Shown one piece after another: positions 1 to 9,125 of a DNA stretch of 44,057 bases. Position numbers and translations under genes: made by a program. The number at the start of each line of letters is the position of its first letter. Positions within the stretch are counted from its first letter, which is position 1. The notes under the pieces were generated by a model, which saw only the letters and a list, made by a program, of their open reading frames with translations, made no database searches and was not told the origin of the DNA. Source of the DNA: Prevotella sp. (GTDB taxonomy: Bacteria; Bacteroidota; Bacteroidia; Bacteroidales; Bacteroidaceae); the NCBI GenBank assembly GCA_017615355.1, contig JAGAAJ010000054.1, positions 1-44,057 on the forward strand, in the 5' to 3' direction.

Positions 1-1048
1 CATTACCATTTGCCTTGAAATCAGGATCGGCAATCTGGTTCCAGCCGGGAGCATACCAGAAGAACATCGAGTAGTCCACGTCCTTCCACATATTAAACTG
101 GCTGTTGGGATCGAAGCCTTCCCATTCCTTCTCACCTTCCTCGCTGGTGAAGATGAAGTGCCAGGCAATAGGAACACTCGCTGTATAATCATCATAGACG
201 AGCACCATCTTCTTGGCCGTCAGCGACTCGATGCGGAAGCGGGGGTTCTCATACTGTGCGTCAGAGCTGATGTATGGGAAAACCGTGTTGGCGGCCAGCT
301 GGATATAGGTCTGCTTGCTGACGTTGCCCTCGGCATCCTCCCAGTCGTAAACCTCGAAGGTCCAGGCTGCGGTCTGGTTGCCGATTACTAAAGCAGTATC
401 GTTTTGCGCTTTTTTTGAATAATCTTCAGTAAACTTTGTATTATAATTCACATAAGTAAGGCCGTCTTCACCAGCATTATAGGTGAAAGAACCACCCTTG
501 CGGGTATCTGCCGTGAAGATGATACGGTCATCATACATGCCAGAGCCTTTCTTTTCATCGGCTTTTGCCGACCACCACTCCGTACCTGTCGTTCCGGCAG
601 GGCCACAGCCCAGATGGGCCACTTCCTTGTTGGCGAAACGCCACTCCTTGCCGGTGATGCGGCGGAAATCGGCCGAATAGTCGACCTTCGTCTCATTGAA
701 GGCATATTCCTTCTTGATGCCAGCCTGGCTGATGCCGTTGCGGTTGCCCAGCTTCAGCTCAATGCTGTGGCTGCCGGCCTCGTCGTTCTTATAGCCCACC
801 TCTGGAAGGGTGGAGTAGGAGGTACCATCGAGAATCCAGATGGGGTAGGTGCCTGCAGGCGCTGTGTAGGAGGCTACCATCTGATTGGTCTCTTGGTCAA
901 CGGAGATCTGGAAGTCTACACCCTCCATCGTCGGCAGTCCGTTGATGTCAGCGCCCTCAAACTCGTCAGGCGAGCAGCCCGTTAAGGTTGCACTAGCACA
1001 ACATACCAGACAGCCGGCGAGAAATAGTTTTATATTCTTGGTTTTCAT
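1..1048 (-). CDS. SusE/F-position surface lipoprotein with PKD-like domain (partial, 3' end outside window)
   Basis: An open frame of 349 codons runs from an ATG at 1046-1048 off the left edge with no stop. The N-terminus is a lipoprotein signal (hydrophobic core, then LTGCS, Cys at about residue 25). Residues of about 40-115 resemble a PKD/Ig-like beta-sandwich. The following part carries the pattern HLGCGPAG..WWSA..K..GMYDD, which I associate with conserved proteins encoded just downstream of susCD in Bacteroidetes glycan loci. It lies 31 bp after the susD stop in the same direction, so it is probably the third gene of the PUL operon. By position it should be a surface glycan-binding protein exposed on the outer membrane. 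The glycan cannot be read from sequence, and an enzymatic role for the missing C-terminus is not excluded. Confidence 0.82.
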   Translation of the reverse strand, partial: MKTKNIKLFLAGCLVCCASATLTGCSPDEFEGADINGLPTMEGVDFQISVDQETNQMVASYTAPAGTYPIWILDGTSYSTLPEVGYKNDEAGSHSIELKLGNRNGISQAGIKKEYAFNETKVDYSADFRRITGKEWRFANKEVAHLGCGPAGTTGTEWWSAKADEKKGSGMYDDRIIFTADTRKGGSFTYNAGEDGLTYVNYNTKFTEDYSKKAQNDTALVIGNQTAAWTFEVYDWEDAEGNVSKQTYIQLAANTVFPYISSDAQYENPRFRIESLTAKKMVLVYDDYTASVPIAWHFIFTSEEGEKEWEGFDPNSQFNMWKDVDYSMFFWYAPGWNQIADPDFKANGN

Positions 1049-1079
1049 AATTCGTGAAATTAACTTAGTTGTTGAAAAA

Positions 1080-2642
1080 TCAATAGTTGTTCTGCTTCAA
1101 TGTGGGGTCAGCATCCAGCTCGCTTTGAGCCAGAGGGATGTACTTCTTGCTGGCACTCCAGCTGTTGGTGCGATAGCCGTAGGTATCAGGAACAAGGACG
1201 GTGGAAGCCTTCTGCGTGGCACCGCTGATGCCCTCTGCACGTACGAGGTCGAAGTAGCGCTTGCCCTCGCCGCAGAACTCAAGATGACGCTCAGTTAAGA
1301 TGTCGTCGATAGTAACGCTGGCCAATGCAGACAGCCCAGCACGGGCGCGAACCTCATTCACATAGCCGGCAGCCTCAGAGGCATTGCCACCAGTCTGCAG
1401 CAGCAGCTCGGCAGCGTTGAGCAAGGTCTCGGCATAGCGGTAGATGCGCTTGTTGTTGTTGTAGTTCAGGTTCTTCGAGGTGGGACAGTCCTTGTTGTTC
1501 TCCGACTGCGGACGATACTTGCCGTGCCAGATATGGGTGTCCTGATAGCGCTCGGTGTAGGAGTAGCCACGCACGTCCCAGCAGGTAGCCTCGCGGCGCA
1601 GATCGTTCTCGGCATACATATTGTAGGTCTCGACCTTCATCGGAAGGAAGCCCCAGCCGTCGTTGCCGCCGTCCCAGCCTTCACCGCCGCCCCAGCCGTT
1701 GGGTGAGCAGAGCGTGGGGAAGACAGAGCCACCAGCGTTGAGGGCAGCATCGCCCCAGTCGCGCTGTGCCTGGTCGTCATTGTAGTTGATTTCGAAGATG
1801 CTTTCCTTGCACCACTCACCACTTTCCTTCCACAGCTCTGTGAAACTGGGATTCAGCGAGTAGTTGCCGTCGGCAATGATCTGCTTCATATAGGTGAGAG
1901 CCTGCGGATAGCGTGCGCTGTCGTTCTGATACATCACCATCTCTGCATAGAGCATCATGGCGAAAGCCTGGCTCACACGGCCTGACTGCGAGGCTTCCCA
2001 GCGCATGGGCAGTACGTTGGAGGCGATAATCTCCTCGAGTTCTGGCACCAACTTGCCGTAAATCTCATCGGCCGATATCTGCGGAGCCGTATAGGGCAGC
2101 GAGAGGTTCTCCAGATAGAAGGGCACGTTGCCGTAGTAGTGCCACAGGATATTATAATAGTACACGCGAAGCAGACGAGCCTGCATCTCCATCGACTTAC
2201 GGAAGTCGGCGCTTGCATTACCTTCCCATCCAGCATACTTGATGGCGTCGTTGCAGCGCTTAATGCCGCTATAGAAGTCACCCCAAAGGGTAGCTAACGT
2301 GTTGTTGCCGTCGGCAGCGAAGTTAAACAGACGATGCCAATGCTGGTTGTCGGTATTGTCGGAGCCGCCCACCCAGAAGTCGTCGCCCATGATCTCGGCA
2401 TCGACGGTGAGGTCGTTGTAGGCTTTGTTGTCCCAGTCAGGCCAATGCAAAGGAGCATAGGCCGATGTAAGGGCCTCGTTCAGGGTTTCCTCGGTGGTGT
2501 AGTATTCCTCCAGAGGTTCGCCGTCGGGCTTGGTCACCTCCAGGAAGTCGTCGCTACAGGAAGTGAAAAGGGGTAAGGTGGAAAGTGGAAGGAGGAAGGA
2601 GAATACTCCAGCCACAATCTTATTATTTTTCTTGGTATTCAT
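1080..2642 (-). CDS. SusD/RagB family outer-membrane nutrient-binding lipoprotein
   Basis: The 520-residue protein has a lipoprotein signal ending LPLFTSC (Cys at about 29), followed by the typical SDDFLEV start of SusD proteins. The rest fits the TPR-rich SusD fold, including the C-terminal region with YRYAETLLNAAELLLQTG and the RHLEFCGEGKRYFDLVR motif. Members cap the SusC barrel and bind the oligosaccharide before import. The start was set at the ATG at 2640-2642; an in-frame TTG at 2657 would add five residues but lies in an A-rich leader and is unlikely. The gene starts 30 bp after the susC stop, so the two are cotranscribed. The signal-peptide core is encoded by an almost pure pyrimidine tract (see the repeat entry at 2559-2602). 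Confidence 0.95.
   Translation of the reverse strand: MNTKKNNKIVAGVFSFLLPLSTLPLFTSCSDDFLEVTKPDGEPLEEYYTTEETLNEALTSAYAPLHWPDWDNKAYNDLTVDAEIMGDDFWVGGSDNTDNQHWHRLFNFAADGNNTLATLWGDFYSGIKRCNDAIKYAGWEGNASADFRKSMEMQARLLRVYYYNILWHYYGNVPFYLENLSLPYTAPQISADEIYGKLVPELEEIIASNVLPMRWEASQSGRVSQAFAMMLYAEMVMYQNDSARYPQALTYMKQIIADGNYSLNPSFTELWKESGEWCKESIFEINYNDDQAQRDWGDAALNAGGSVFPTLCSPNGWGGGEGWDGGNDGWGFLPMKVETYNMYAENDLRREATCWDVRGYSYTERYQDTHIWHGKYRPQSENNKDCPTSKNLNYNNNKRIYRYAETLLNAAELLLQTGGNASEAAGYVNEVRARAGLSALASVTIDDILTERHLEFCGEGKRYFDLVRAEGISGATQKASTVLVPDTYGYRTNSWSASKKYIPLAQSELDADPTLKQNNY
2559..2602. repeat. Polypurine/polypyrimidine tract encoding the SusD signal core
   Basis: A 44-bp stretch made of A and G with only four T on the plus strand, built from words such as GGAAG, GGTGGAAAG and GGAGGAAGG. 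On the coding strand it gives the FSFLLPLSTLPLFT part of the SusD signal peptide. It resembles low-complexity spacer sequence rather than ordinary codon use. Confidence 0.6.
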
Positions 2643-2672
2643 AATCTTCTTTTTCAAATTACAGTATTCAAT

Positions 2673-5600
2673 TTACAATGATACGTTAACTCCGAAGGTG
2701 TAAGTGCGAGCCTGCGGATAGACACCGTAGTCCACACCCGTGTACTGTGTGTTGTGCTTCTGTGAGTCGTTGTCCCATCCTGCACCGATTTCAGGATCGA
2801 AGCCCCAGTACTTGGTCCAGGTGAAGAGGTTCTCGGCACGTGCATAGACTCGCAGACGGCTGATACCAATCTTGTTGGTCAGGTTGCGAGGCAGGGTGTA
2901 GCCCAGCGTAATATTCTTCAGGCGCAGGTAGCTGCCGTCCTGGATATACATGTCGCTGCACACCCAGTTTTTCGAGTCACCCAGCGTAGGCACGGTGTTG
3001 CTAGTGCCTTCGCCTGTCCAGCGCTGCAACACCCAAGTGGGATAGTTGCCGGAGGCGATGTCCTGACGATAGGTAGCGTCGAACACATCCACACCGCTAA
3101 CGCCCTGGAAGAACACACCCAGATCAAAGCCTTTCCACTCGGCATCGAAGTTCAGGCCGAAGGTCCAGTCAGGAATACCGTCGCCGATGTTGGTGCGGTC
3201 GTCAGAAGTAATCTGATTGTCACCATTGGTATCTACAAAGCGGAAGTCGCCGGGCTTCGAGTTGGTGCCGTACTGTGCATTGTAGGCGTCAGCCTCTACC
3301 TGATTCTGAAGGATACCGTTGGTCTTATAGCCATAGAAGAAGGGGAAGGGCTGTCCGTTCTCAGCACGTGTGCCACCGTCGGCAAACTGGCTGATACCGT
3401 AGTTCAGGAAGCCAGTGTCGTTACCAAGGTTCTTCAACTCGTTCTTCAGATAGGCGGCATTGGCCTTCACGCCGAAGCGTGCATCGCCGATGTGCCACTT
3501 GTAGCCCAGCTCAAACTCCCAGCCGCTGTTCTCCATATCACCCACGTTGGCCAGGGGACGTTGCTCACCCACATATGAGGGGATGGGCATATCGATAATC
3601 ATGCCGTTGGTCTTCTTCATGTAATAGTCCACGCTGAAGGTCAGCTGGTTGTTCCACAGACCAAGGTCGAGACCGATGTTGGTCTGCTCGCTCTCCTCCC
3701 ACTTCAGGTCTTCGTTGGCCAGACGGTTGGCCTTCGAACCGTAGACCATAGCGGCGGTCTGTCCGTAGTAGTAGTTGCTGCTGCCACCGGTAGCCGTCAA
3801 GGTGGTGTAGGCGAAGTCGCCGATATTGTCGTTACCGTTCTTACCCCAGCTAGCGCGCAGCTTCAGGTTCGTCAGCCAGTCGCGGTTGCTTTCCATGAAG
3901 TTCTCGTTCATGATGTTCCAACCCACTGAGAACGAGGGGAATGTACCATATTTGTTATTAGAGCCGAAACGACTGCTGCCGTCACGGCGAATAGTGGCCT
4001 GTACCATGTATTTCTCGTCGAAGTTGTAGCTCAGACGAGCGAAGAGTGAGGCCAGACGGTGCTCAGTATAGGGGCCTCCCCATACGCCGATGAGGCTCTT
4101 GGCACCATTCACCTTGCCGTCGGCATCAGTCGAGAGCTCGAGGGCACCGCCAGTGGTATAATTGATGCTGGGCTTGTTGGGGTTCACCAGATTCCAGTGA
4201 GAGCCGCCCAGCTCGTCTCCTTTCGATTTCAGGGCACTCTGTCCGAGCACTACGCCGATGGTGTGCTTGCCGAAGGTCTTGTCGTAGGTCAGCGTGTTCT
4301 CAATCTGCCAGGTTGAGTTGTTACCTTTGTAGGCTACGGCCTGTGTGTGGTCGCTGTTGTTGTTGCCTGAGAGATAGTATTTCTGTAGCGTAGCGCCTTC
4401 GTAGCCCCAGAAAGAGAGCTCAGCGCTGTAGGTGAAGTGATATTTCAGTTCATCCCACAGCTGCAGGTCGAGCGAGAACTTCGGCATGAACTTATGACTC
4501 CAGTTCTTGTTGGGATTACCCTGCATCATGGCGATGGGGTTGTTCTGCTCCTGATAACTGCCCACATAGCCGGGAATCGTATAGGGATTGCCGTTGGCAT
4601 CGTAGTAGAGGTCATATGCACTATAGCGGTCAATCATTGCTTGACCGTAGTTGGCATTGCCAGCAGCATCGTAACCTAACTGCGTCAGTGTGACCGGCAG
4701 GGTGGGAGCAAGGTAGAGGGCAGAGCCAAGAGGCGATCCCCAAGTAGAGTTGTCGCTAACGCCCGTGCTGTGCACACGCATATAAGAGATGTTCGCGCCC
4801 AAGTCGAGCTTGTTCAGGAAATTACGTTCCTTAGAGTCGTCAAACAGGTTGAATTGGTTGTTTGAGCGCAGGGTCAGACGGTCGTAGTTAGACTGCCCGT
4901 AGTTGCCACCTACGATACCCTCCTGGTCGAAGTAGCCCAGTGAGAGGTAGTAGTTCACTTTCTCCGATGCACCGCTGATGCTCACGTCGTGCTGTGTGAT
5001 GGGAGCGTTGTCGTTGAACAGCAGATCCTGCCAGTTGGTTCCGAAGGCTGTAATCTTGTCGCCGTTGGCATCAGTCAGGTTGTATGGGTCGTTGTAGAGG
5101 GGAGCGAGGCCGTTCTGCACACGACGCTCATTCTGCAAGATGGCATAGTTGGTAGCGTCGGTCACGTCGCGCTTCTTCCATGCACTCTGCCAACCCTGAG
5201 AGAAGTTGTAGTTAATCTGAGCCTTACCCATCTTACCTTTCTTCGTAGTGACGAGGATGACGCCATTGGCGGCACGTGCACCGTAGATGGCACCTGACGC
5301 AGCATCCTTCAGCACCTCTATCGACTCGATGTCATAGGGGTTTACACTCTCCATACCGTTCTGATCGGTAGGCATACCGTCGATGATGTAGAGTGGTTCC
5401 GAGCTGTTGATGGTGCCGATACCGCGGATGCGAATCATTGACTTGGCACCAGGCTGGCCAGAGGCTGAGGTCACCTGCACACCGGCAGCCATGCCCTTCA
5501 GGGCATCCTCGGCACGCAGACGCGTCTTGCCGTCAAGATCGTCAGCACTCACCTTCGCAATGGAGGCCGTCACCACGCTCTTCTTCTGCACACCGTAGCC

Positions 5601-5912
5601 GATTACCACCACATCCTGCAAAGTATGGGTGTCTTCCTTCATCCTAATGGTCATGCCATTCACGGCGTTCACCTCCTGGGTGACCATTCCAATATAAGAA
5701 ATGACAATAGGCGTTCCCGCGTTAACCTTGATGTTGAACTGACCATCGATGTTGGTGATGGCGCCGTTCTGGGGATTGCCTTTCTCGACGACGGAAGCTC
5801 CGATGACGGGCTCCCCCTGGTCGTCTGTCACAGTACCCGAAATACTTTGGGCTTTCGCAGCCATTGACACGATGAATGTCAATAGCAACAATAGATACCT
5901 GTTTTTTTTCAT
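2673..5912 (-). CDS. SusC/RagA family TonB-dependent outer-membrane glycan transporter
   Basis: A 1079-residue TonB-dependent receptor. Residues 1-22 are a signal peptide ending AKAQ. About 24-95 form the CarboxypepD_reg-like domain (SISGTVTDDQGEPVIGASV). A TonB-box-like LQDVVVIGYG follows at about 98-107. The plug domain has the SusC signature IRIRGIGTINSSEPLYIIDG and the IEVLKDAASGAIYGARAANGV motif. The remainder is the beta-barrel, ending YTFGVNVSL. The protein imports oligosaccharides across the outer membrane with its SusD partner, powered by TonB-ExbBD. It is the first gene of the minus-strand operon continuing into susD and the surface lipoprotein. The promoter lies at about 5975, with a palindrome where the -33 box would be. 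The substrate cannot be assigned from sequence. Confidence 0.96.
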   Translation of the reverse strand: MKKNRYLLLLLTFIVSMAAKAQSISGTVTDDQGEPVIGASVVEKGNPQNGAITNIDGQFNIKVNAGTPIVISYIGMVTQEVNAVNGMTIRMKEDTHTLQDVVVIGYGVQKKSVVTASIAKVSADDLDGKTRLRAEDALKGMAAGVQVTSASGQPGAKSMIRIRGIGTINSSEPLYIIDGMPTDQNGMESVNPYDIESIEVLKDAASGAIYGARAANGVILVTTKKGKMGKAQINYNFSQGWQSAWKKRDVTDATNYAILQNERRVQNGLAPLYNDPYNLTDANGDKITAFGTNWQDLLFNDNAPITQHDVSISGASEKVNYYLSLGYFDQEGIVGGNYGQSNYDRLTLRSNNQFNLFDDSKERNFLNKLDLGANISYMRVHSTGVSDNSTWGSPLGSALYLAPTLPVTLTQLGYDAAGNANYGQAMIDRYSAYDLYYDANGNPYTIPGYVGSYQEQNNPIAMMQGNPNKNWSHKFMPKFSLDLQLWDELKYHFTYSAELSFWGYEGATLQKYYLSGNNNSDHTQAVAYKGNNSTWQIENTLTYDKTFGKHTIGVVLGQSALKSKGDELGGSHWNLVNPNKPSINYTTGGALELSTDADGKVNGAKSLIGVWGGPYTEHRLASLFARLSYNFDEKYMVQATIRRDGSSRFGSNNKYGTFPSFSVGWNIMNENFMESNRDWLTNLKLRASWGKNGNDNIGDFAYTTLTATGGSSNYYYGQTAAMVYGSKANRLANEDLKWEESEQTNIGLDLGLWNNQLTFSVDYYMKKTNGMIIDMPIPSYVGEQRPLANVGDMENSGWEFELGYKWHIGDARFGVKANAAYLKNELKNLGNDTGFLNYGISQFADGGTRAENGQPFPFFYGYKTNGILQNQVEADAYNAQYGTNSKPGDFRFVDTNGDNQITSDDRTNIGDGIPDWTFGLNFDAEWKGFDLGVFFQGVSGVDVFDATYRQDIASGNYPTWVLQRWTGEGTSNTVPTLGDSKNWVCSDMYIQDGSYLRLKNITLGYTLPRNLTNKIGISRLRVYARAENLFTWTKYWGFDPEIGAGWDNDSQKHNTQYTGVDYGVYPQARTYTFGVNVSL

Positions 5913-5974
5913 ACGTTTTTTATTAGTTGTTAGTATAAAGATGTAGAATGTGTGCGTTTTTTAGATTTCTGGTG

Positions 5975-5982
5975 CAAATTTA
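5975..5982 (-). promoter_or_regulatory. -7 element of the susC promoter
   Basis: The minus strand reads TAAATTTG, matching the Bacteroidetes TAnnTTTG box, with the susC ATG 63 bp downstream. No TTTG or TTG lies 19-21 bp upstream. That spot is occupied by the inverted repeat at 5995-6019, as expected for an activator-dependent promoter. Confidence 0.6.
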
Positions 5983-5994
5983 GGAAAAAAAACA

Positions 5995-6028
5995 ATCCAC
6001 CCCGTTGAGATGGGTGGATAAAGTGGAT
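5995..6028. promoter_or_regulatory. Inverted repeat plus extra half-site at the susC promoter
   Basis: ATCCACCC (5995-6002) and GGGTGGAT (6012-6019) form a perfect 8-bp inverted repeat with a 9-bp spacer. A further GTGGAT half-site follows at 6023-6028. The palindrome centre lies about 27 bp upstream of the -7 box, where the -33 element should be. This arrangement fits a regulator site of a PUL sensor (HTCS, anti-sigma/ECF or SusR type), but no such regulator is in the window. Confidence 0.45.
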
Positions 6029-6213
6029 GAAAATACTCCTAGATAACTATTAAGTTATTGTTTCTCAGCAAATTGGTTATTTTATTTCTTTTCAAAAAAG
6101 TGGACGTAATATAGAGGTGTAAAAAACACAAGAATCCTTTAAAATACGTCAATTTGGGCAGTGAATCAAGGTAGACATCAATTATTTATGATAGCAGTTC
6201 GTTGAAATAAAGA

Positions 6214-6245
6214 GGTGTAACTCTCTATTTCAAGAGAGTTACACC
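6214..6245 (-). terminator. Terminator hairpin downstream of ppdK
   Basis: A perfect 13-bp stem (6214-6226 with 6233-6245) and 6-nt loop, 26 bp after the ppdK stop. On the minus strand it is followed by the moderately U-rich CTCTTTATTTC. It separates ppdK from the susC promoter. Confidence 0.75.
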
Positions 6246-6271
6246 CGACTTTTTGTTGAAAATGGTGTGGT

Positions 6272-8992
6272 TTACTCCTCCACAGCAGCCTGGGCGGCAG
6301 CAAGGCGTGCGATGGGCACGCGGAAGGGCGAGCAGCTGGCGTAGTTCATGCCAATCTTGGCACAGAACTTCACGGAGCTGGGTTCACCACCATGCTCACC
6401 GCAGATGCCGCAACGCAGCTCGGGACGCACCTCGCGACCCTGCTTCACAGCGTACTTGATGAGCTTGCCAACGCCGTTCTGGTCGAGTACCTGGAACGGG
6501 TCTACCTTCAGGATCTTCTTGTCGAGATAGACGGGCAGGAAGCTAGCGATATCGTCGCGGCTGTAGCCGAAGGTCATCTGTGTGAGGTCGTTGGTACCGA
6601 ATGAGAAGTACTGAGCCTCAGTAGCGATACGGTCGGCGGTCAAAGCGGCACGAGGAATCTCGATCATCGTACCAATCTCGAACTCAACCTCAAGACCATA
6701 CTCGTTGAACACTTCCTTGGCGGTGTACTGGATGATTTCCTTCTGCTGCTTCAGCTCGTGAAGGATACCAATCAGCGGCACCATGATCTCGGGCATGGGG
6801 TTCTTGCCTTCCTTCTTCAGCTCGCAGGCAGCACTCAGGATGGCGCGGGTCTGCATAGCGGTAATCTCGGGGAAGGTGATGCCCAGACGGCAACCACGGT
6901 GACCCAGCATCGGGTTGTTCTCGGCCAGAGAAGCCACGCGGCGCTGGATGACCTCCAGGCTCACGCCCATCTCCTCAGCCATCTGCTGCTGACCAGCGAG
7001 ATCGTGGGGAACGAACTCATGGAGGGGAGGATCGAGCAGGCGGATGTTCACGGGCAGACCGTCCATAGCCTCGAGGATGCCCTTGAAGTCAGCCTTCTGA
7101 TAAGGAAGCAGCTTGGCGAGAGCCTTCTCACGTCCAGCAACGCTGTCGGCGAGAATCATCTCACGCATAGCGATAATCTTCTTGTCCTCGAAGAACATGT
7201 GCTCAGTACGTGTCAGACCAATACCCTTGGCGCCGAAGTTGCGTGCAACCTGTGCATCGTGCGGAGTGTCGGCATTGGTACGAACCTGCAGCTTGGTGTA
7301 CTTGTCGCAGAGGTCCATCAGCTCCTTGAAGTCGCCACTCAGCTCGGCAGCCTTGGTGGGAACTTCGCCAGCGTAAACTTGACCGGTAGTACCATTCAGC
7401 GAAATGAAGTCGCCCTCCTTGTAGGTAACGCCGTCAATCTCGACAGTCTTATCCTTGTAGCTGACATTCAGCGAGCCTACGCCCGAGACGCAGCACTTAC
7501 CCATACCACGAGCCACCACGGCAGCGTGTGAGGTCATACCGCCACGAGCGGTGAGAATGCCCTCAGCAGCAGCCATACCGGCGAGGTCCTCAGGTGAGGT
7601 CTCGATACGGACGAGAACCACCTTGTGACCATCCTCGTGCCAAGCCTTGGCATCGTCAGCGTGGAACACAATCTGACCGCAGGCAGCACCCGGGCTGGCA
7701 GGCAGACCCTGAGCGATGACCTTGGCCTTGGTGAGGGCCTTCTTGTCGAAGATGGGGTGCAGCAGCTCGTCGAGCTTTTGGGGCTCGCAGCGCATGATGG
7801 CGGTCTTCTCGTCGATCATACCCTCATGCAGCAGATCGATGGCAATCTTCACCATAGCAGCGCCGGTGCGCTTGCCGTTACGAGTCTGCAGGAACCACAG
7901 CTTACCCTCCTGAACGGTGAACTCCATGTCCTGCATGTCGTGATAGTGGTTCTCGAGGTTCTTCTGAATCTGGTTTAGCTGTGCGTAGGTGTCGGGCATA
8001 GCCTCCTCCATAGAGGGATACTTGGCAACACGCTCTTCCTCGCTGATGCCAGCACGCTCTGCCCAGCGCTGTGAACCAATCTTCGTAATCTGCTGCGGAG
8101 TGCGGATACCGGCCACCACGTCCTCACCCTGTGCATTGACGAGGTACTCGCCATTGAACAGCGGTTCGCCGTTAGCAGCGTCGCGGCTGAAGCAAACACC
8201 AGTAGCAGAGGTGTCGCCCATGTTGCCGAACACCATAGCCATCACGCTGACGGCTGTGCCCCACTCGTCGGGAATGCCTTCCATCTTGCGATAGAGGATG
8301 GCGCGCTCGTTCATCCAGCTGCGGAACACAGCGCAGATAGCGCCCCAGAGCTGCTCGATAGGATCGTTGGGGAAATCCTTTCCGGTGCGCTCTTTGATGG
8401 CAACCTTGAACAGCTGGACCAACTTCTTCAGCTCGTCGACGTTCAGGTCCTTGTCGAGCTTCACACCGCGCTCGGCCTTCACCTTCTCGATGATCTCCTC
8501 AAACGGGTCGATGTCAGTCTTGTTCACGGGCTTCATCTCGAGCACCACGTCGCCGTACATCTGCACGAAGCGGCGATAGCTGTCATACACGAAGTGGGGG
8601 TTCTGGGTCTTTTTCACCATGCCCTCGGCCACCTCGTCGTTCAGACCGAGGTTGAGGATGGTGTCCATCATGCCAGGCATAGAGGCACGTGCACCCGAGC
8701 GGACGGAGACGAGCAGAGGATTCTCCTTGTCGCCGAACTTCGAGTTCATCAGCACCTCGATGTGCTTCACGGCTGCCGTCACGTCGTCGTTGAGCAGCTC
8801 CATGATTTTCTGCTGACCCACCTGATAATACTCGTTGCAGCAGTCGGTGGTGATGGTGAAACCAGGAGGAACGGGAACACCCAGCAGGTTCATCTCGGCC
8901 AGGTTAGCACCCTTGCCGCCAAGTTCCTCACGCATTTTTGCATTACCTTCGGCCTTACCGTTGCCGAAGAGGTAAACTCTCTTTTGACTCAT
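6272..8992 (-). CDS. ppdK: Pyruvate, phosphate dikinase
   Basis: A 906-residue cytosolic enzyme of normal family length that interconverts ATP, phosphate and pyruvate with AMP, pyrophosphate and phosphoenolpyruvate. The N-terminal ATP-grasp domain begins with FGNGKAEGNAKMREELGGKG. The swivelling phosphohistidine domain carries GGMTSHAAVVARGMG, with the catalytic His at about 489. The C-terminal TIM-barrel PEP-binding domain includes GTNDLTQMTFGYSRDD and the ELRCGICGEHGG catalytic-Cys motif. In anaerobic Bacteroidales it contributes to pyrophosphate-linked glycolysis or PEP supply. It is monocistronic, with a strong promoter at 9044-9074 and a terminator hairpin after the stop. ATG start at 8990-8992. 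Confidence 0.98.
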   Translation of the reverse strand: MSQKRVYLFGNGKAEGNAKMREELGGKGANLAEMNLLGVPVPPGFTITTDCCNEYYQVGQQKIMELLNDDVTAAVKHIEVLMNSKFGDKENPLLVSVRSGARASMPGMMDTILNLGLNDEVAEGMVKKTQNPHFVYDSYRRFVQMYGDVVLEMKPVNKTDIDPFEEIIEKVKAERGVKLDKDLNVDELKKLVQLFKVAIKERTGKDFPNDPIEQLWGAICAVFRSWMNERAILYRKMEGIPDEWGTAVSVMAMVFGNMGDTSATGVCFSRDAANGEPLFNGEYLVNAQGEDVVAGIRTPQQITKIGSQRWAERAGISEEERVAKYPSMEEAMPDTYAQLNQIQKNLENHYHDMQDMEFTVQEGKLWFLQTRNGKRTGAAMVKIAIDLLHEGMIDEKTAIMRCEPQKLDELLHPIFDKKALTKAKVIAQGLPASPGAACGQIVFHADDAKAWHEDGHKVVLVRIETSPEDLAGMAAAEGILTARGGMTSHAAVVARGMGKCCVSGVGSLNVSYKDKTVEIDGVTYKEGDFISLNGTTGQVYAGEVPTKAAELSGDFKELMDLCDKYTKLQVRTNADTPHDAQVARNFGAKGIGLTRTEHMFFEDKKIIAMREMILADSVAGREKALAKLLPYQKADFKGILEAMDGLPVNIRLLDPPLHEFVPHDLAGQQQMAEEMGVSLEVIQRRVASLAENNPMLGHRGCRLGITFPEITAMQTRAILSAACELKKEGKNPMPEIMVPLIGILHELKQQKEIIQYTAKEVFNEYGLEVEFEIGTMIEIPRAALTADRIATEAQYFSFGTNDLTQMTFGYSRDDIASFLPVYLDKKILKVDPFQVLDQNGVGKLIKYAVKQGREVRPELRCGICGEHGGEPSSVKFCAKIGMNYASCSPFRVPIARLAAAQAAVEE

Positions 8993-9043
8993 TAGTTTTT
9001 AAATATTAACGATAAATAAATATGTGTTTTTTGTAGAATTCTG

Positions 9044-9074
9044 CAAAGTTAAGCGATTTTCCTCATATTGCCAA
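9044..9074 (-). promoter_or_regulatory. ppdK promoter
   Basis: On the minus strand TTG (9072-9074), 20 bp, then TAACTTTG (9044-9051), an excellent fit to the Bacteroidetes housekeeping promoter. It leaves an untranslated leader of roughly 45 nt that is AT-rich and lacks a Shine-Dalgarno sequence. Confidence 0.8.
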
Positions 9075-9125
9075 GAAAATGAAGAAAAAAATTTCTTGAT
9101 GGCCTTACATTTTCCATTTTTTTGT

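Larger units (their letters stand above)
5913..6271. other. Intergenic region between ppdK and susC
   Basis: This 359-bp gap holds no credible gene. It contains the susC promoter and palindrome near the susC side and the ppdK terminator hairpin near the ppdK side. The AT-rich middle (about 6030-6210) includes the word AGAGGTGTAA at 6113-6122 and again at 6211-6220 at the base of the terminator. I see nothing else definable in it. Confidence 0.7.

Noticed and set aside
6214-6245. Invertible promoter element upstream of susC
   Set aside because: The inverted arms are only 6 bp apart and sit at the end of ppdK, so a terminator explains them better; no recombinase gene is present.
6758-7531. 257-residue plus-strand frame opposite ppdK
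   Set aside because: Shadow frame in a GC-skewed conserved gene; no signal, domain or promoter.
9075-9125. Terminator after the DUF1460 gene
   Set aside because: Only an A/T-rich AAGAAA/TTTCTT pairing is seen; too weak to call.
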